In this document: positions 16,932 through 25,468 of the stretch, piece after piece
How the letters are laid out: each line of letters begins with the position of its first letter
How positions within the stretch are numbered: position 1 is the stretch's first letter
From: Caulobacter vibrioides
GTDB lineage: Bacteria > Pseudomonadota > Alphaproteobacteria > Caulobacterales > Caulobacteraceae
Reading direction: 5' to 3'
Length of the DNA: 64,000 nt
NCBI GenBank assembly: GCA_001449105.1
Contig: LNIY01000070.1
Span: 1 to 64,000, forward strand
The notes under the pieces: generated by a model
What the model was told of the DNA's origin: nothing
The model's database searches: none
The model's input: the letters and a program-made list of their open reading frames with translations, nothing else
Translations under genes and position numbers: made by a program

Positions 16932-17489
16932 GTGGTAGAAACGATGGCGTACGAAGAAGTCCAAGGTCCGGCGCCGCCCCCAGGCCATGCCGGAACGTCG
17001 TCGACGTCACTGTTCAATACCGCATCTTCGGCCAAGGAGCTGGTTCGTCGGGCCGAGTACGGCGTCGCCGCCGCCCTGCCGCGCCGGCTGGTCGACGAGG
17101 TGCTGGCCGAAGCGTTGGGCGTCTCGACCGAGGTCCTGCGCACGGCGTTCGCGAGGGTGCACGGCGAGTCGATCTATCGGGCGCTCCTGAAGCTGCGCGT
17201 CGAGCTGGTCGACCTGACGCTGGCATCCGATCCGGCGCTCAGCCCTCGGGCTGTCGCCCAAGTATGCGGCTTTGGCTATTTCGGGCGCTTCCACCAGATC
17301 TATCGCCGCAACACCGGCCGTTCTCCCGAGGCGGGCTCGACCCGCGACGTGGCCGATGGCGCGGCGCTCCAGCGCGCGCGCGCGGCCGTCGCCGTCGCGG
17401 TCGGCCGACTGTTCGAGGGCGTCGAGCCGCTCGTGGTGGCGCCGGCCGAGCCCAGGTCGGTCGACGGGGCGTCGGCGTGCCGGCCGTGA
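16932..17489 (+). CDS. Small AraC-family regulator
   Basis: 185 aa from GTG 16932; ATG 16944 is an equally possible start. There is no good ribosome binding site for either. Residues about 60-140 match the double helix-turn-helix of AraC regulators: ALGVSTEVLRTAFARVHGES for the first helix pair and VAQVCGFGYFGRFHQIYRRN with TGRSP for the second. No ligand-binding domain of normal size is present, so the protein is almost only a DNA-binding unit. Its stop overlaps the GTG start of the KpsS-like gene (GTGA), implying co-translation and a role in controlling surface polysaccharide genes, perhaps its own operon. Confidence 0.75.
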   Translation: MVETMAYEEVQGPAPPPGHAGTSSTSLFNTASSAKELVRRAEYGVAAALPRRLVDEVLAEALGVSTEVLRTAFARVHGESIYRALLKLRVELVDLTLASDPALSPRAVAQVCGFGYFGRFHQIYRRNTGRSPEAGSTRDVADGAALQRARAAVAVAVGRLFEGVEPLVVAPAEPRSVDGASACRP

Positions 17490-18754
17490 GCGGCTCGGGA
17501 GGCGAGGCTGGACGCGGTGAGCGGCGGGAGGTCCTTTTCCTGCAAGGGCCGCCTGGAAGCTTCTTCCATGATCTGGCCCGGGGGCTGCGGGCGCGGGGAC
17601 ATGGCGTTCATCGCGTCAACTTCAACGGCGGCGATCGGCTGGACTGGCGGGGAGGGGCGGTCGACTACCGTGGCGGCCCTGGCGGCTGGCCGGGGTTTCT
17701 CGCCCGGCTCCTGATCGCTCGCGGCGTGACCGACGTGGTGCTGTTCGGCGACTGCCGACCGATCCATCGCACCGCGCGGGCGGTGGCGGGCGGGATGGGG
17801 CTGGCGATCCACGTCTTCGAGGAAGGCTACATCCGTCCCGACTGGGTCACTCTCGAGCGGGGCGGCGTCAATGGCTTCTCGGCGCTGCCGGCCGATCCGC
17901 AATGGTATCTTCAGGCCGTACGCCACCTGGATCCTTGCCCGGTCAGGCCGGCCCTGCCGTCGGCGATCGGCCGCCGCGGAAGGGCCGGCGTCGCCTATTA
18001 TCTGGCGGCGTTTCTCGCGGCTCCCGCCTATCCTGGCTATCGCACGCACCGGCCATGGCTGTCGGTGCTGGAGGCGCTGGGCTGGACGCGCCGGGCGCTC
18101 GTTCGCCGCTTGGCCGGGCGACGGGACCCGGTTCCGGGGCGGTCCTACTTCCTTCTGCCGCTGCAACTGGACTCCGACTATCAGCTGCGCACGCATTCCG
18201 ATTTCGAGGGCATGCAGCCGGCCCTGGCCCAGGTCATCGTGTCGTTCGCCCGCCACGCGCCGCCGGACGCCCAACTCGCGGTAAAGCGTCACCCCCTCGA
18301 CAACGGACTATGCGACTGGCGCCGGCGCACCCTGGACTTCGCCCGCGCCCTGGGCGTGGAGGGGCGGGTCCTCTTCCTGGAGGGCGGCGACATCGACGCC
18401 CTGGTCGGCGGGGCGCGCGGCGTGGTGACGGTCAACAGCACGACCGGCGCCCTGGCCCTGGCGGCCGGCGTCTCCGTCGCCACGCTGGGCCGCGCGGTCT
18501 ACGACATTCCCGGCCTGACGCATCAGGGCTCGCTGGACGCCTTCTGGCGCACGACGGAGCGGCCCGACGTACGGCTGTACGAGGCCTTTCGCCGCGTGCT
18601 GGCCGCCCGGTGTCTGCTTTGGGGCGGGTTCTACGCCAGCGAAACCCGCACGTTGCTGGTCGAGAGCGCCGCCGACCGCATTCTCGGCGGCGTCCATGTG
18701 GCGGCGGCGGGCGCGGATCTGCCCGTCGAGCCTTGCATGATGGCCGCGGAATGA
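17486..18754 (+). CDS. kpsS: Capsular polysaccharide export/modification protein, KpsS-like
   Basis: 422 aa. The open frame extends far upstream, but GTG 17486 overlaps the AraC stop in a GTGA junction and begins just before conserved sequence (REVLFLQGPPGSFFHDLARG), so it is the likely start. Characteristic features are LQGPPGSFF at the N-terminus, HVFEEGYIRPDWVTLE near residue 110, LLPLQLDSDYQLRTHS, KRHPLDNG and TVNSTTGALALAAG, all typical of the Capsule_synth (KpsS/LipB) family, which adds beta-Kdo to the phosphatidylglycerol anchor of exported capsules. The product is cytoplasmic and acts at the inner membrane. The following glycosyltransferase overlaps by 4 bp. Whether a true capsule or another lipid-anchored glycan is made is unknown, as KpsC, KpsM, KpsT, KpsD and KpsE are not in the window. 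Confidence 0.88.
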   Translation: MSGSGGEAGRGERREVLFLQGPPGSFFHDLARGLRARGHGVHRVNFNGGDRLDWRGGAVDYRGGPGGWPGFLARLLIARGVTDVVLFGDCRPIHRTARAVAGGMGLAIHVFEEGYIRPDWVTLERGGVNGFSALPADPQWYLQAVRHLDPCPVRPALPSAIGRRGRAGVAYYLAAFLAAPAYPGYRTHRPWLSVLEALGWTRRALVRRLAGRRDPVPGRSYFLLPLQLDSDYQLRTHSDFEGMQPALAQVIVSFARHAPPDAQLAVKRHPLDNGLCDWRRRTLDFARALGVEGRVLFLEGGDIDALVGGARGVVTVNSTTGALALAAGVSVATLGRAVYDIPGLTHQGSLDAFWRTTERPDVRLYEAFRRVLAARCLLWGGFYASETRTLLVESAADRILGGVHVAAAGADLPVEPCMMAAE

Positions 18755-20010
18755 TCGGCGCGGCTCCATCGGCGAGCGCGTTCGCCACGATCGATGCTCC
18801 CGCCCGGTCATCGGCGCCGGCCGAGGTGGTCATGGACGTCTCGGGCCTGCTGTCGCGTTGGCGGCAGGCCACGCCGACCGGGATCGACCGTGTCGAGATG
18901 GCCTATGCCCAGGCCCTGATCCGGCGCGACCCCGATCGCCTGGCGTTCGGCGGGCTTCGTCCCGGCGGGGGCTATGCCCGGTTTCCGACCGTCGTCGTTC
19001 GCGACTACCTGGAGGCCACCCAGGAGATGTGGGCCCTGGGCGAGGGCGGCGACGGGGCGCGGCGGGGCCGTCTGGCGTTCCTGGCGATGCTCGACATTCG
19101 TCCCGTGCCCGGCGGGGCCGCGCGGCGGCCGCGCGCCTACCTGCACCTGTCGCCCCGCGGTCTGGAGCGGTTGCGCGCCTACGAAGGCCTGCTCAAGCGC
19201 GAGCACGCGCGGATGGTGACCTTCGTCCACGATCTGATCCCTCTGGAGCATCCCGAGTTCGTGCGCGAAGGCGGGGCCGCGCGGTTCCGGCGCAAGCTGG
19301 AAACTCTCGCCAGGCTCGCCGACGGCGTGCTGGTCAACTCGCGGGCGACGGCTGCGGCGACCAGGGCGCACCTGGCCCAGCTCGGCCGTGAAATCCCGCT
19401 CAGGGTCGCTCCGCTGGGCGTGCCGCCGTCCGCCGCCGCGGGGCGGCATGGCCGGGGCGACAGACCCTATTTCGTCGTCCTGGGCACGATCGAGCCCCGC
19501 AAGAACCATCTGCTGCTGCTCAACATCTGGCGGCGCTGGGTCGAGCTGGAGGGGGCGCAAGCCGTACCCGACCTCGTCGTCGTGGGCCGGCGCGGCTGGG
19601 AGAACGAGAACATCCTCGATCTGCTCGACCGCAGCCCCGCCCTGCGCCGGGTCGTCGACGAGCGCGCCGGGCTGGGCGACGTGGCGACGCGTTCGCTGGT
19701 GGCCGGCGCGCGGGCCGTCCTCTGCCCGTCGTTCGCCGAGGGCTACGGCCTGGCCGTGGCCGAGGCGCTGCGACTGGGGACGCCGGTCATCGCCAGCGAC
19801 ATCGCCGCGCACCGCGAGGTCGGCGGCGCGGCGGCCGACTATCTCGATCCCCTGGACGGCCTGGCGTGGGTGCGGGCCGTGCGCGACTACGCCGAACCGG
19901 ATTCCGCCCGCCGGCGCGCCCAGCAGGCGCGCCTTGCCGATTGGAAGGGCGCCGGATGGGCCGAGCACTTCCAGATCGCCTTTCAGCTGATCGAGGACGT
20001 CGCCCGATGA
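18751..20010 (+). CDS. Family 4 (GT-B) glycosyltransferase
   Basis: 419 aa from ATG 18751, overlapping the KpsS-like stop (ATGA). The N-terminal half has FVHDLIPLEHPEF and VLVNSRATAAATRAHL; the C-terminal half has the donor-binding core YFVVLGTIEPRKNHLLLL, VVVGRRGWENENI, and CPSFAEGYGLAVAEALRLG followed by TPVIASD, including the EGYGLAVAE motif of retaining GT4 enzymes. It is probably a mannosyl-, glucosyl- or rhamnosyltransferase of surface polysaccharide assembly; the sugar cannot be named from sequence. The first 27 residues are low complexity before VVMDVSGLLSRW, so a slightly later start is possible. Its context with KpsS suggests capsule or exopolysaccharide synthesis. Confidence 0.88.
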   Translation: MIGAAPSASAFATIDAPARSSAPAEVVMDVSGLLSRWRQATPTGIDRVEMAYAQALIRRDPDRLAFGGLRPGGGYARFPTVVVRDYLEATQEMWALGEGGDGARRGRLAFLAMLDIRPVPGGAARRPRAYLHLSPRGLERLRAYEGLLKREHARMVTFVHDLIPLEHPEFVREGGAARFRRKLETLARLADGVLVNSRATAAATRAHLAQLGREIPLRVAPLGVPPSAAAGRHGRGDRPYFVVLGTIEPRKNHLLLLNIWRRWVELEGAQAVPDLVVVGRRGWENENILDLLDRSPALRRVVDERAGLGDVATRSLVAGARAVLCPSFAEGYGLAVAEALRLGTPVIASDIAAHREVGGAAADYLDPLDGLAWVRAVRDYAEPDSARRRAQQARLADWKGAGWAEHFQIAFQLIEDVAR

Positions 20011-20044
20011 GCGCCGCTTCGACGATCCTCCGCGAGGTTGCCTC

Positions 20045-20782
20045 ATGTCTCTAGCCGTCCTCAAGCTGGATCGCGCGCCCGCCGCAGAAGAGGGGGTGGG
20101 TTTCCGCGCCGCCGTGCTGGGTGAGCGAGAACCCCAGGGGCTGGACCAGCGATTGCGCAAGCTGGCCCAGGGGCACGGCTTCTACAGCGGCCTCTATCTG
20201 CACCTGGGCCACGCGCCGGTGGGTGGAGACCAGGATCACTTTGCGCCGTCGCGCCTGATCGCCTCGTCGCCGATCGCGCTGCGGCAGTATGGTGCGGCCC
20301 TGGCCGGCGGCAGCGTCGCGCGCCGGGCCGCCACGGCCCATCGGCCGTTCGCCTGGACCAGTGTCGAGGAGCACCTGCCTGGCTTGAGCGGTCGCCATGT
20401 CGGTTTGTCGGTGCCGGTCCAGGATCACGCCGCGGGACCCGGCCTCGTGGCCCTGATCGGCCAGGATCTCGACCTGGCTCGGGGGCTGGCCTCCAGCGCC
20501 GCCGGCGCGCTGATGCTGGCGGCCGCCGACCTGCATCAGGCGGCCCTGGCCGGCATGCGCCCGGCCGCGACGGCGGACGGGGCCCTGACCGTTCGGGAGA
20601 TCGAGTGCCTGAGGCTGGCGGCGGTCGGGCGGACTGTGGCCGACAGCGCGAGCATCCTGGGCATCACCGGCCGCACGGTCGAGTTCCACCTGAAGAACGT
20701 CACCGAGAAGCTTCGGGCCGCCAACAAGATCCACGCCGTCGCCATCGCCGTTAGCCACGGCCTGGTCTGCCTGCGCGCCTGA
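20045..20782 (+). CDS. LuxR-type transcriptional regulator
   Basis: 245 aa from ATG 20045. An N-terminal autoinducer-binding-like domain (HGFYSGLYLHLGHAP, RPFAWTSVEEHL, HVGLSVPVQDHAAGPGL) precedes a GerE helix-turn-helix (LTVREIECLRLAAVGRTVAD, GRTVEFHLKNVTEKLRAANK). It lies 34 bp after the glycosyltransferase on the same strand and may be the last gene of the araC-kpsS-GT transcript. It shares layout with the LuxR protein at 15696; whether either binds a small ligand is unknown, since key residues of the LuxR pocket are only partly recognisable and no synthase gene is nearby. Confidence 0.87.
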   Translation: MSLAVLKLDRAPAAEEGVGFRAAVLGEREPQGLDQRLRKLAQGHGFYSGLYLHLGHAPVGGDQDHFAPSRLIASSPIALRQYGAALAGGSVARRAATAHRPFAWTSVEEHLPGLSGRHVGLSVPVQDHAAGPGLVALIGQDLDLARGLASSAAGALMLAAADLHQAALAGMRPAATADGALTVREIECLRLAAVGRTVADSASILGITGRTVEFHLKNVTEKLRAANKIHAVAIAVSHGLVCLRA

Positions 20783-20792
20783 TCTAGGAGTT

Positions 20793-20820
20793 CGCCGTCG
20801 CCCCGAGCGGGGCGACGGCG
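20793..20820. terminator. Hairpin between convergent luxR and RTX genes
   Basis: A perfect inverted repeat (CGCCGTCGCCCC and GGGGCGACGGCG, central GAGC) 10 bp after the luxR stop and 8 bp before the convergent RTX stop. Likely a bidirectional terminator, although the T-runs are poor. Confidence 0.7.
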
Positions 20821-20828
20821 AGCCGGCC

Positions 20829-21878
20829 TTAGTGGAAGTCGCCCGAGACGACGAACTGGAAGTTGTCGAGCACGAACTGCGAGCCGTTGACGTCGTCGAA
20901 CGGGCTGTAGTCGCCGGTCGTGGAGACGCGGTCGATGACGAGGGTGTCGATGAGGCCCCAGTCGGCGTCGATGATCGTCGGCACGCCATAGGCGATGGTG
21001 GCCGTGATCGTGCCGACCTCGAAGCCGTCGAGGTAGCCCTTGAAGGTCACGACCTGCTGGGCGTCGGCGGCCGAAGCGATCTGGACCTTGTCGAAGATGA
21101 AGTCCGAGCCGTCGGCGCGGGTGATGACCAGCGGATCGGCGGCGAAGGGGTTGTAGGCGCCGATCTGGCCGTCGATCGCCGTCGCGTAGCCCGAGACGGG
21201 GAAGTCGTCCTTGTTCACGGCGTTCAGTTCCACGCCGGGCAGGTTGAAGTTGAAGCCGTGATAGCCGTCGAGGATGACCGGTTCCGACGAGGGGTCGATG
21301 TCCTCGAACGTCAGGATCACCGCTTCGGTCGGCTTGGGCACGAAGCGGACGTCGTCGGCGCTCAGGTGGGCGGCGCTGTCGGTGTTGATCAGCACGTAGC
21401 CGCTGGCCGAGGGATTGGCCGCGTCGTTGACCTTGTAGAGCTGGTTCGTCGCGCCGCCGACCGTGCCGACGAAGTCGAGGGTCGAGCCGGCCGAGAAGCC
21501 GTGCAGCACCAGGACGTCTTGCTCGACGCCGGCGTCGCTGTTGCCCGCGCCCTTGAAGCCCAGGATCACGTCGGGCAGCAGCGCCGAACCGGTCAGGTCG
21601 CCGGCATGGAACACGAAGGTGTCGTTGCCCGCGCCGCCGTCGACGATATCGAGGCCCGAGCCGCCGCGGATCACGTCAGCGCCGTCCTGGCCCAGGATGA
21701 TGTCGGCGCCGCCCCGGCCGTCCAGATGGTCGTCGCCGGCGCCGCCCTGGATCAGGTTGAAACCGGCCGAGCCGATGACGGTGTCGTTGCCCGCTTGAGC
21801 ATTGTAGATAATCGACGGCGTCAGGGTAGTTCCCAGAATTACCTGATCGTCGCCGGCAGTGCCGTTCCCATAGCTCAT
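20829..21878 (-). CDS. RTX-type calcium-binding protein, probable T1SS substrate
   Basis: 349 aa from ATG 21878, with no Sec signal. Residues about 25-95 hold glycine/aspartate nonapeptide repeats (NAQAGNDTVIGSAG, QGGAGDDHLDGRGGADIILG, GGSGLDIVDGGAGNDTF), the calcium-binding parallel beta-roll of RTX proteins. Unusually the RTX repeats are at the N-terminus; the C-terminal 180 residues (from VILTFEDIDPSSEPVILDGY) look like a beta-sandwich of the type found in PEP-CTERM-like or carbohydrate-binding secreted proteins, unassigned here. The T1SS pair at 8759-11913 is the obvious export route. It is monocistronic with an AT-rich upstream region and is convergent with the luxR gene. Confidence 0.85.
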   Translation of the reverse strand: MSYGNGTAGDDQVILGTTLTPSIIYNAQAGNDTVIGSAGFNLIQGGAGDDHLDGRGGADIILGQDGADVIRGGSGLDIVDGGAGNDTFVFHAGDLTGSALLPDVILGFKGAGNSDAGVEQDVLVLHGFSAGSTLDFVGTVGGATNQLYKVNDAANPSASGYVLINTDSAAHLSADDVRFVPKPTEAVILTFEDIDPSSEPVILDGYHGFNFNLPGVELNAVNKDDFPVSGYATAIDGQIGAYNPFAADPLVITRADGSDFIFDKVQIASAADAQQVVTFKGYLDGFEVGTITATIAYGVPTIIDADWGLIDTLVIDRVSTTGDYSPFDDVNGSQFVLDNFQFVVSGDFH

Positions 21879-22207
21879 GGCGTATTTCCTGAAATAGCCG
21901 CAAGCCCCTTAGCCCGGATTCAAGTACATTAAACGATCTGATCTCATAAGGGCGGGAAGTGAGAAATTTTCTTCACAAAACCATAGTGATTTCTTTTTGA
22001 CGTCCGCCGGGTTTGTCAGGCGGCTAGGGTGGATCGACATTCATCGACGGCCGTGCCCGCAATCCGTTCTTCCCCGCGAAGGCGGGGCCCCAAGCGGAGG
22101 TTGCGGATTGCTCGCGGCCGCGCCGTCTCCTGAAATGCAGCTTGGATCCCCGCCTTCGCGGGGAAACCCGGTGAGAAGCGACCCAAACTACTGAATGTCG
22201 ATCAGCC
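21879..22207. other. Intergenic region upstream of the RTX gene, with palindromic repeat pair
   Basis: 329 bp without a supported gene. The part nearest the RTX gene (about 21900-22000) is AT-rich and must contain its promoter; I see no confident -35/-10 pair. The remainder holds the inverted repeat pair described separately. Confidence 0.6.
22070..22165. repeat. Paired palindromic repeat (REP-like), Caulobacter type
   Basis: Two 26-nt arms in opposite orientation (22070-22095 and 22140-22165) differ at only two positions and are separated by 44 nt. Each arm contains its own hairpin CCCCGCGAAGGCGGGG. The same core recurs at 55697-55796, so it is a dispersed family. It lies between the 3' end of the prepilin peptidase gene and the upstream region of the RTX gene. 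Confidence 0.9.
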
Positions 22208-22978
22208 CTAGGGCGCGTGCGCCAGGTGCGGCGTCACGTCGAGCAGCCAGGTCAGCCAGGCGCCGGCGGCGAGGAACGTCCCGAAGGGCAGGGGCTGGGT
22301 CATGGACAGCCGGCGTCGTCGGCGCAGGCCCAGGAAGAGCGCGGTCCCCAGGCCCAGGGCGCACGCCCATAGCAGCACGGTCGGCAGGCCCTCCCATCCG
22401 ACCCAGGCGCCGATCGCTCCCAACAGGAACGGATCGCCGCCTCCCAGGCCTTCGCGATGGCGCAGCCTCTTGTAGGCCCAGGCGACGAGGGCCAGGGCGC
22501 CGTAGCCGACGGCGGCGCCGATCAGCGGCTCCAGTGGCGCGGCGATCCCCAGGCAAACGACGACCAGCCAGCCGGCGAGGCCCAGCGGCAGGGTGAGGAC
22601 GTCGGGAAGCCAGAGGTTCTCGGCGTCGACGATGGCTATGGCCAGCAGGCACCATCCAAAGAAGGCGGTGGCCAGGATCATCGCGCCGGTCTGGGTGAAT
22701 GCGCCGCCGATGGCGATCAGCAGGCATCCCGCCTCGATCAGTGGGTAGCGGCGCGGAATGGGCGCGCGGCAGGTGCGGCATCGCCCTCTCAGGGCCAGGA
22801 AGCTGATCAGCGGCAGCAGATCCGGAAAGGCCAGCCTGCGCTGGCAGCCGTCGCACGCCGAGCGGGCGGCGACCCACGGCAGTCCGGCCGGCAGTCGCAG
22901 GGTGAGCAGGCCGATGAAGCTTCCGACGCAGGGGGCGGCCATCAGGGCGGCGACGGTCCAGGGCAGGCTGGTCGGCAA
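22208..22978 (-). CDS. Type IV prepilin peptidase / methyltransferase family (A24)
   Basis: 256 aa from ATG 22978, strongly hydrophobic with about seven or eight membrane helices. Cys42-x2-Cys45 and Cys67-x2-Cys70 form the zinc-binding cytoplasmic loop of bifunctional prepilin peptidases. The two catalytic aspartates are likely Asp118 (IVDAENLWLPD) and Asp182 (GLGGGDPFLLG), matching the GxGD aspartyl protease family. Such enzymes cleave the leader of type IV pilin or type II secretion pseudopilins and N-methylate the new end. It stands alone, without pilin or gsp genes nearby, so it could serve either system (PilD or GspO type). No ribosome binding site stands out upstream. Confidence 0.9.
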   Translation of the reverse strand: MPTSLPWTVAALMAAPCVGSFIGLLTLRLPAGLPWVAARSACDGCQRRLAFPDLLPLISFLALRGRCRTCRAPIPRRYPLIEAGCLLIAIGGAFTQTGAMILATAFFGWCLLAIAIVDAENLWLPDVLTLPLGLAGWLVVVCLGIAAPLEPLIGAAVGYGALALVAWAYKRLRHREGLGGGDPFLLGAIGAWVGWEGLPTVLLWACALGLGTALFLGLRRRRRLSMTQPLPFGTFLAAGAWLTWLLDVTPHLAHAP

Positions 22979-23180
22979 GGCTCGATCCTCGTGCGGAGAG
23001 CCAGCCTGCGGACTTTTCGTGACAGCCGTGGCGCCGCGGCGCGGTCCCGGCGGGTGCGAAGCGTAACGGGCGCGCCGATTCCTTACGCGGCCTCGCGCAG
23101 TCGGCCCTCGCAGGTCTTCGGCCTGCGCAGCCGCCGGCTCGTCTGTCGCGAGCTGGGCGTCGGATATTTGGAGGAGGAAA

Positions 23181-23255
23181 TGGTGGATGCTGCAGGGATT
23201 GAACCTGCGACCCCCTCGGTGTGAACGAGGTGCTCTCCCGCTGAGCTAAGCATCC
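23181..23255 (-). tRNA. tRNA-Val (anticodon CAC)
   Basis: On the minus strand the cloverleaf is complete: acceptor GGATGCT/AGCATCC, D arm GCTC...GAGC, anticodon stem CCTCG/CGAGG with loop TTCACAC (anticodon CAC at 34-36), T arm GCAGG-TTCAATC-CCTGC, and an encoded CCA end. Anticodon CAC reads GUG, valine. Confidence 0.97.
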
Positions 23256-23306
23256 GCCGTGTGGGCTAGGCCTTCCGAAGAAGTCCCCGCCGCGAGAGGA
23301 AGGGGG

Positions 23307-24020
23307 CTATAGACCGCTCTTTTCCGCGCCGCAAGAGGCCAAAAGCGAGATTGCGGCCTCCGGGACCTCGGAAAAGCGATCTATCAACAGATCTCCGCCC
23401 AGCGTCTCGACCGGGGCCTCGGTGTAGCCGAACGAGACCAGCAGGGCCGGCACGTTCGCGGCCTTGGCGGCCAGGACGTCGTTGATGCTGTCCCCCACCA
23501 TGACGGCGCGGGCCGGGTCGCCGCCGACCGCGGCGATGGCCGCCAGCACGTGGCGCGGGTCGGGCTTGGGGGCGGGGGCGTCGTCGGCGCCGACCACGGC
23601 GTCGAAGAATCGGGTCAGGTCCACCGCGTCCAGCAAGGCGACCGAAAGGTGGGTCAGCTTGTTGGTGCAGACCACCAGGCGCGCCCCGGCCGCCTTCAAC
23701 TCGGTCAGCACCTCCACCACGCCCTCGAACGGCGCGCTCTCGTGGGCGATGTGGCCCAGATAGATGGCGATGAAGCGCTCGACGAGCCTGGGGGCGCGGT
23801 CGGCGTCCAGCGGCGCCCCGGCGGCGGCGAAGCCGCGCTCCAGCAGAGCCTTCGCGCCGCGTCCGACCATCTTGCGCACGTCGTCGAAGGGCAGGGCGGG
23901 CAGGCCCTCCTCGGCGAGGATGGTGTTCAGCGCGCCCACCAGGTCGGGCGCGGTGTCGACCAGGGTGCCGTCGAGGTCGAAGGCGATCGTCGTATCTTTG
24001 AGGGCGTGCGAAAGAGACAT
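23307..24020 (-). CDS. gph: Phosphoglycolate phosphatase (HAD family)
   Basis: 237 aa from ATG 24020. HAD motif I is [15 protein letters not shown] near residue 12 (nucleophile and acid/base aspartates), motif [14 protein letters not shown], and motifs [13 protein letters not shown] and MVGDSINDV. The alpha-helical cap between motifs I and II matches Gph. The enzyme dephosphorylates 2-phosphoglycolate, a DNA-repair and oxygenase by-product, in the cytosol. The gene is divergent from glmU with only 65 bp between the starts, so the promoters must overlap. Other HAD phosphatases of similar layout exist, so substrate assignment is by family. Confidence 0.9.
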   Translation of the reverse strand: MSLSHALKDTTIAFDLDGTLVDTAPDLVGALNTILAEEGLPALPFDDVRKMVGRGAKALLERGFAAAGAPLDADRAPRLVERFIAIYLGHIAHESAPFEGVVEVLTELKAAGARLVVCTNKLTHLSVALLDAVDLTRFFDAVVGADDAPAPKPDPRHVLAAIAAVGGDPARAVMVGDSINDVLAAKAANVPALLVSFGYTEAPVETLGGDLLIDRFSEVPEAAISLLASCGAEKSGL

Positions 24021-24085
24021 GCTCTGGCCTTTCGGCTAAAGGCGCGGCTAATGCAACTTTGGTTCGCTTCGGAGTCGCGTCGCCC

Positions 24086-25468
24086 ATGACCGAGACCGCC
24101 CCTTCCCGTGACGGCAGCCGTCCGCGCGCGGCCGTGATCCTGGCCGCGGGCCAGGGCACGCGCATGAAGTCGCCGACGCCCAAGGTGCTGCACAAGGTCG
24201 GCGGACGCGCCATGCTCGACCACGCCATCGACGCCGCCCAGGCCCTGGGCTGCTCGCGGATCGTCGTGGTGGTCGGCGCCCACAGCCCGCAGGTCGGAGA
24301 GCATGTCCGCAAGCGCCTGGGCCCCGACGCCGCCGTCGTGCAGGACCCGCCGCTGGGCACCGGCCACGCCGTGCTGGCCGCTCGGGAGGCCCTGGCCGAC
24401 TTCGACGGCGACGTCGTCGTCACCTATGCCGACTGCCCCCTGCTGACCGCGCCGGTGATCGCCCCGCTGTTCGACCTGCGCGCCGTCGGCGCCGACGTTG
24501 CGGTGCTGGGTTTCGAGGCCGCCGATCCCGGCGCCTACGGCCGCCTGGTGCTGGCCCCCGGGCACGTGCTGCTGCGCATCGTCGAGGCCAAGGAGGCCGA
24601 GCCGGCCGTCCTGGCGCTGAAGCATTGCAATTCCGGCGTCCTGGCCGCCGACCGCGCGCAGCTGTTCGACCTGCTGGCCGCCGTCGGCAACGACAACGCC
24701 AAGGGCGAGTACTATCTGACCGACATCGTCGGCATCGCCCACGACCGCAAGCTGGCCACCCGCGCGACCTTCGCGCCGGAAGCCGCCGTGCAGGGCGTCA
24801 ATTCCCAGGCCGAGCTGGCCGCCGCCGAGGCCGTCTGGCAGGCCGGCCGCCGCGCCGCCCTGATGACCGAGGGCGTGACCATGCCCGCCCCCGAGACCGT
24901 CCACCTGTCGTGGGACACGACGATCGCCGCCGGCGTCACGGTCGAACAGTTCGTGGTGTTCGGCGCTGGCGTCAGCGTCGCCTCGGGCGCGGTGATCAAG
25001 GCCTTCAGCCATCTGGAAGGCGCATCGGTCGGGGAGGGGGCGCTGATCGGCCCCTACGCCCGCCTGCGTCCGGGCGCCGAGATCGGCCCCGAGGCCCACA
25101 TCGGCAACTTCGTCGAGGTCAAGAAGGTCAAGGTCGGCGCCGGCGCCAAGGCCAACCACCTGACCTATCTGGGCGACGGCAGCGTCGGGCCGAAGGCCAA
25201 CATCGGCGCCGGCACGATCTTCTGCAACTACGACGGCTTCGAGAAGTTCGAGACCCATGTCGGCGCGGGCGCCTTTATCGGCTCGAATTCGGCCCTGGTG
25301 GCGCCGGTGCGCGTCGGCGATGGCGCGATGACCGGCTCGGGCTCGGTGATCACGGGCGACGTGCCCGCCGGAGACCTGGCGCTCAGCCGCGCGCCGCAGA
25401 CCAACAAGACCGGGTGGGCGGCCAGGTTCCGCGCCCTGAAACAGGCCAAGAAGGACAAGAAGGCATGA
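24086..25468 (+). CDS. glmU: Bifunctional GlcNAc-1-phosphate uridyltransferase / glucosamine-1-phosphate acetyltransferase
   Basis: 460 aa, usual length. ATG 24086 is chosen over the in-frame upstream GTG 24059 because [10 protein letters not shown] leads directly into the nucleotidyltransferase motif [20 protein letters not shown]. The C-terminal half is a left-handed beta-helix with hexapeptide repeats ([40 protein letters not shown]) and ends in a Lys-rich tail. It makes UDP-GlcNAc for peptidoglycan and LPS in the cytosol. Its stop overlaps rpiA by 4 bp, so the two genes are co-translated, linking pentose and amino-sugar supply. Confidence 0.97.
   Translation: MTETAPSRDGSRPRAAVILAAGQGTRMKSPTPKVLHKVGGRAMLDHAIDAAQALGCSRIVVVVGAHSPQVGEHVRKRLGPDAAVVQDPPLGTGHAVLAAREALADFDGDVVVTYADCPLLTAPVIAPLFDLRAVGADVAVLGFEAADPGAYGRLVLAPGHVLLRIVEAKEAEPAVLALKHCNSGVLAADRAQLFDLLAAVGNDNAKGEYYLTDIVGIAHDRKLATRATFAPEAAVQGVNSQAELAAAEAVWQAGRRAALMTEGVTMPAPETVHLSWDTTIAAGVTVEQFVVFGAGVSVASGAVIKAFSHLEGASVGEGALIGPYARLRPGAEIGPEAHIGNFVEVKKVKVGAGAKANHLTYLGDGSVGPKANIGAGTIFCNYDGFEKFETHVGAGAFIGSNSALVAPVRVGDGAMTGSGSVITGDVPAGDLALSRAPQTNKTGWAARFRALKQAKKDKKA

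Noticed and set aside
16712-17485. N-terminal extension of the KpsS-like frame
   Set aside because: Arg/Gly-rich shadow that spans the divergent promoter region and the AraC gene; the real protein starts at the GTGA overlap.
17902-18750. Upstream extension of the glycosyltransferase frame
   Set aside because: It is the shadow of the KpsS-like gene; conserved sequence begins after ATG 18751.
21959-21976. Dyad GTGAGAAATTTTCTTCAC upstream of the RTX gene
   Set aside because: Only six of nine positions pair; too weak to call an operator.
22070-22165. Insertion sequence ends
   Set aside because: Inverted arms lie only 44 nt apart with no transposase, and the core recurs elsewhere; a REP-type pair fits better.
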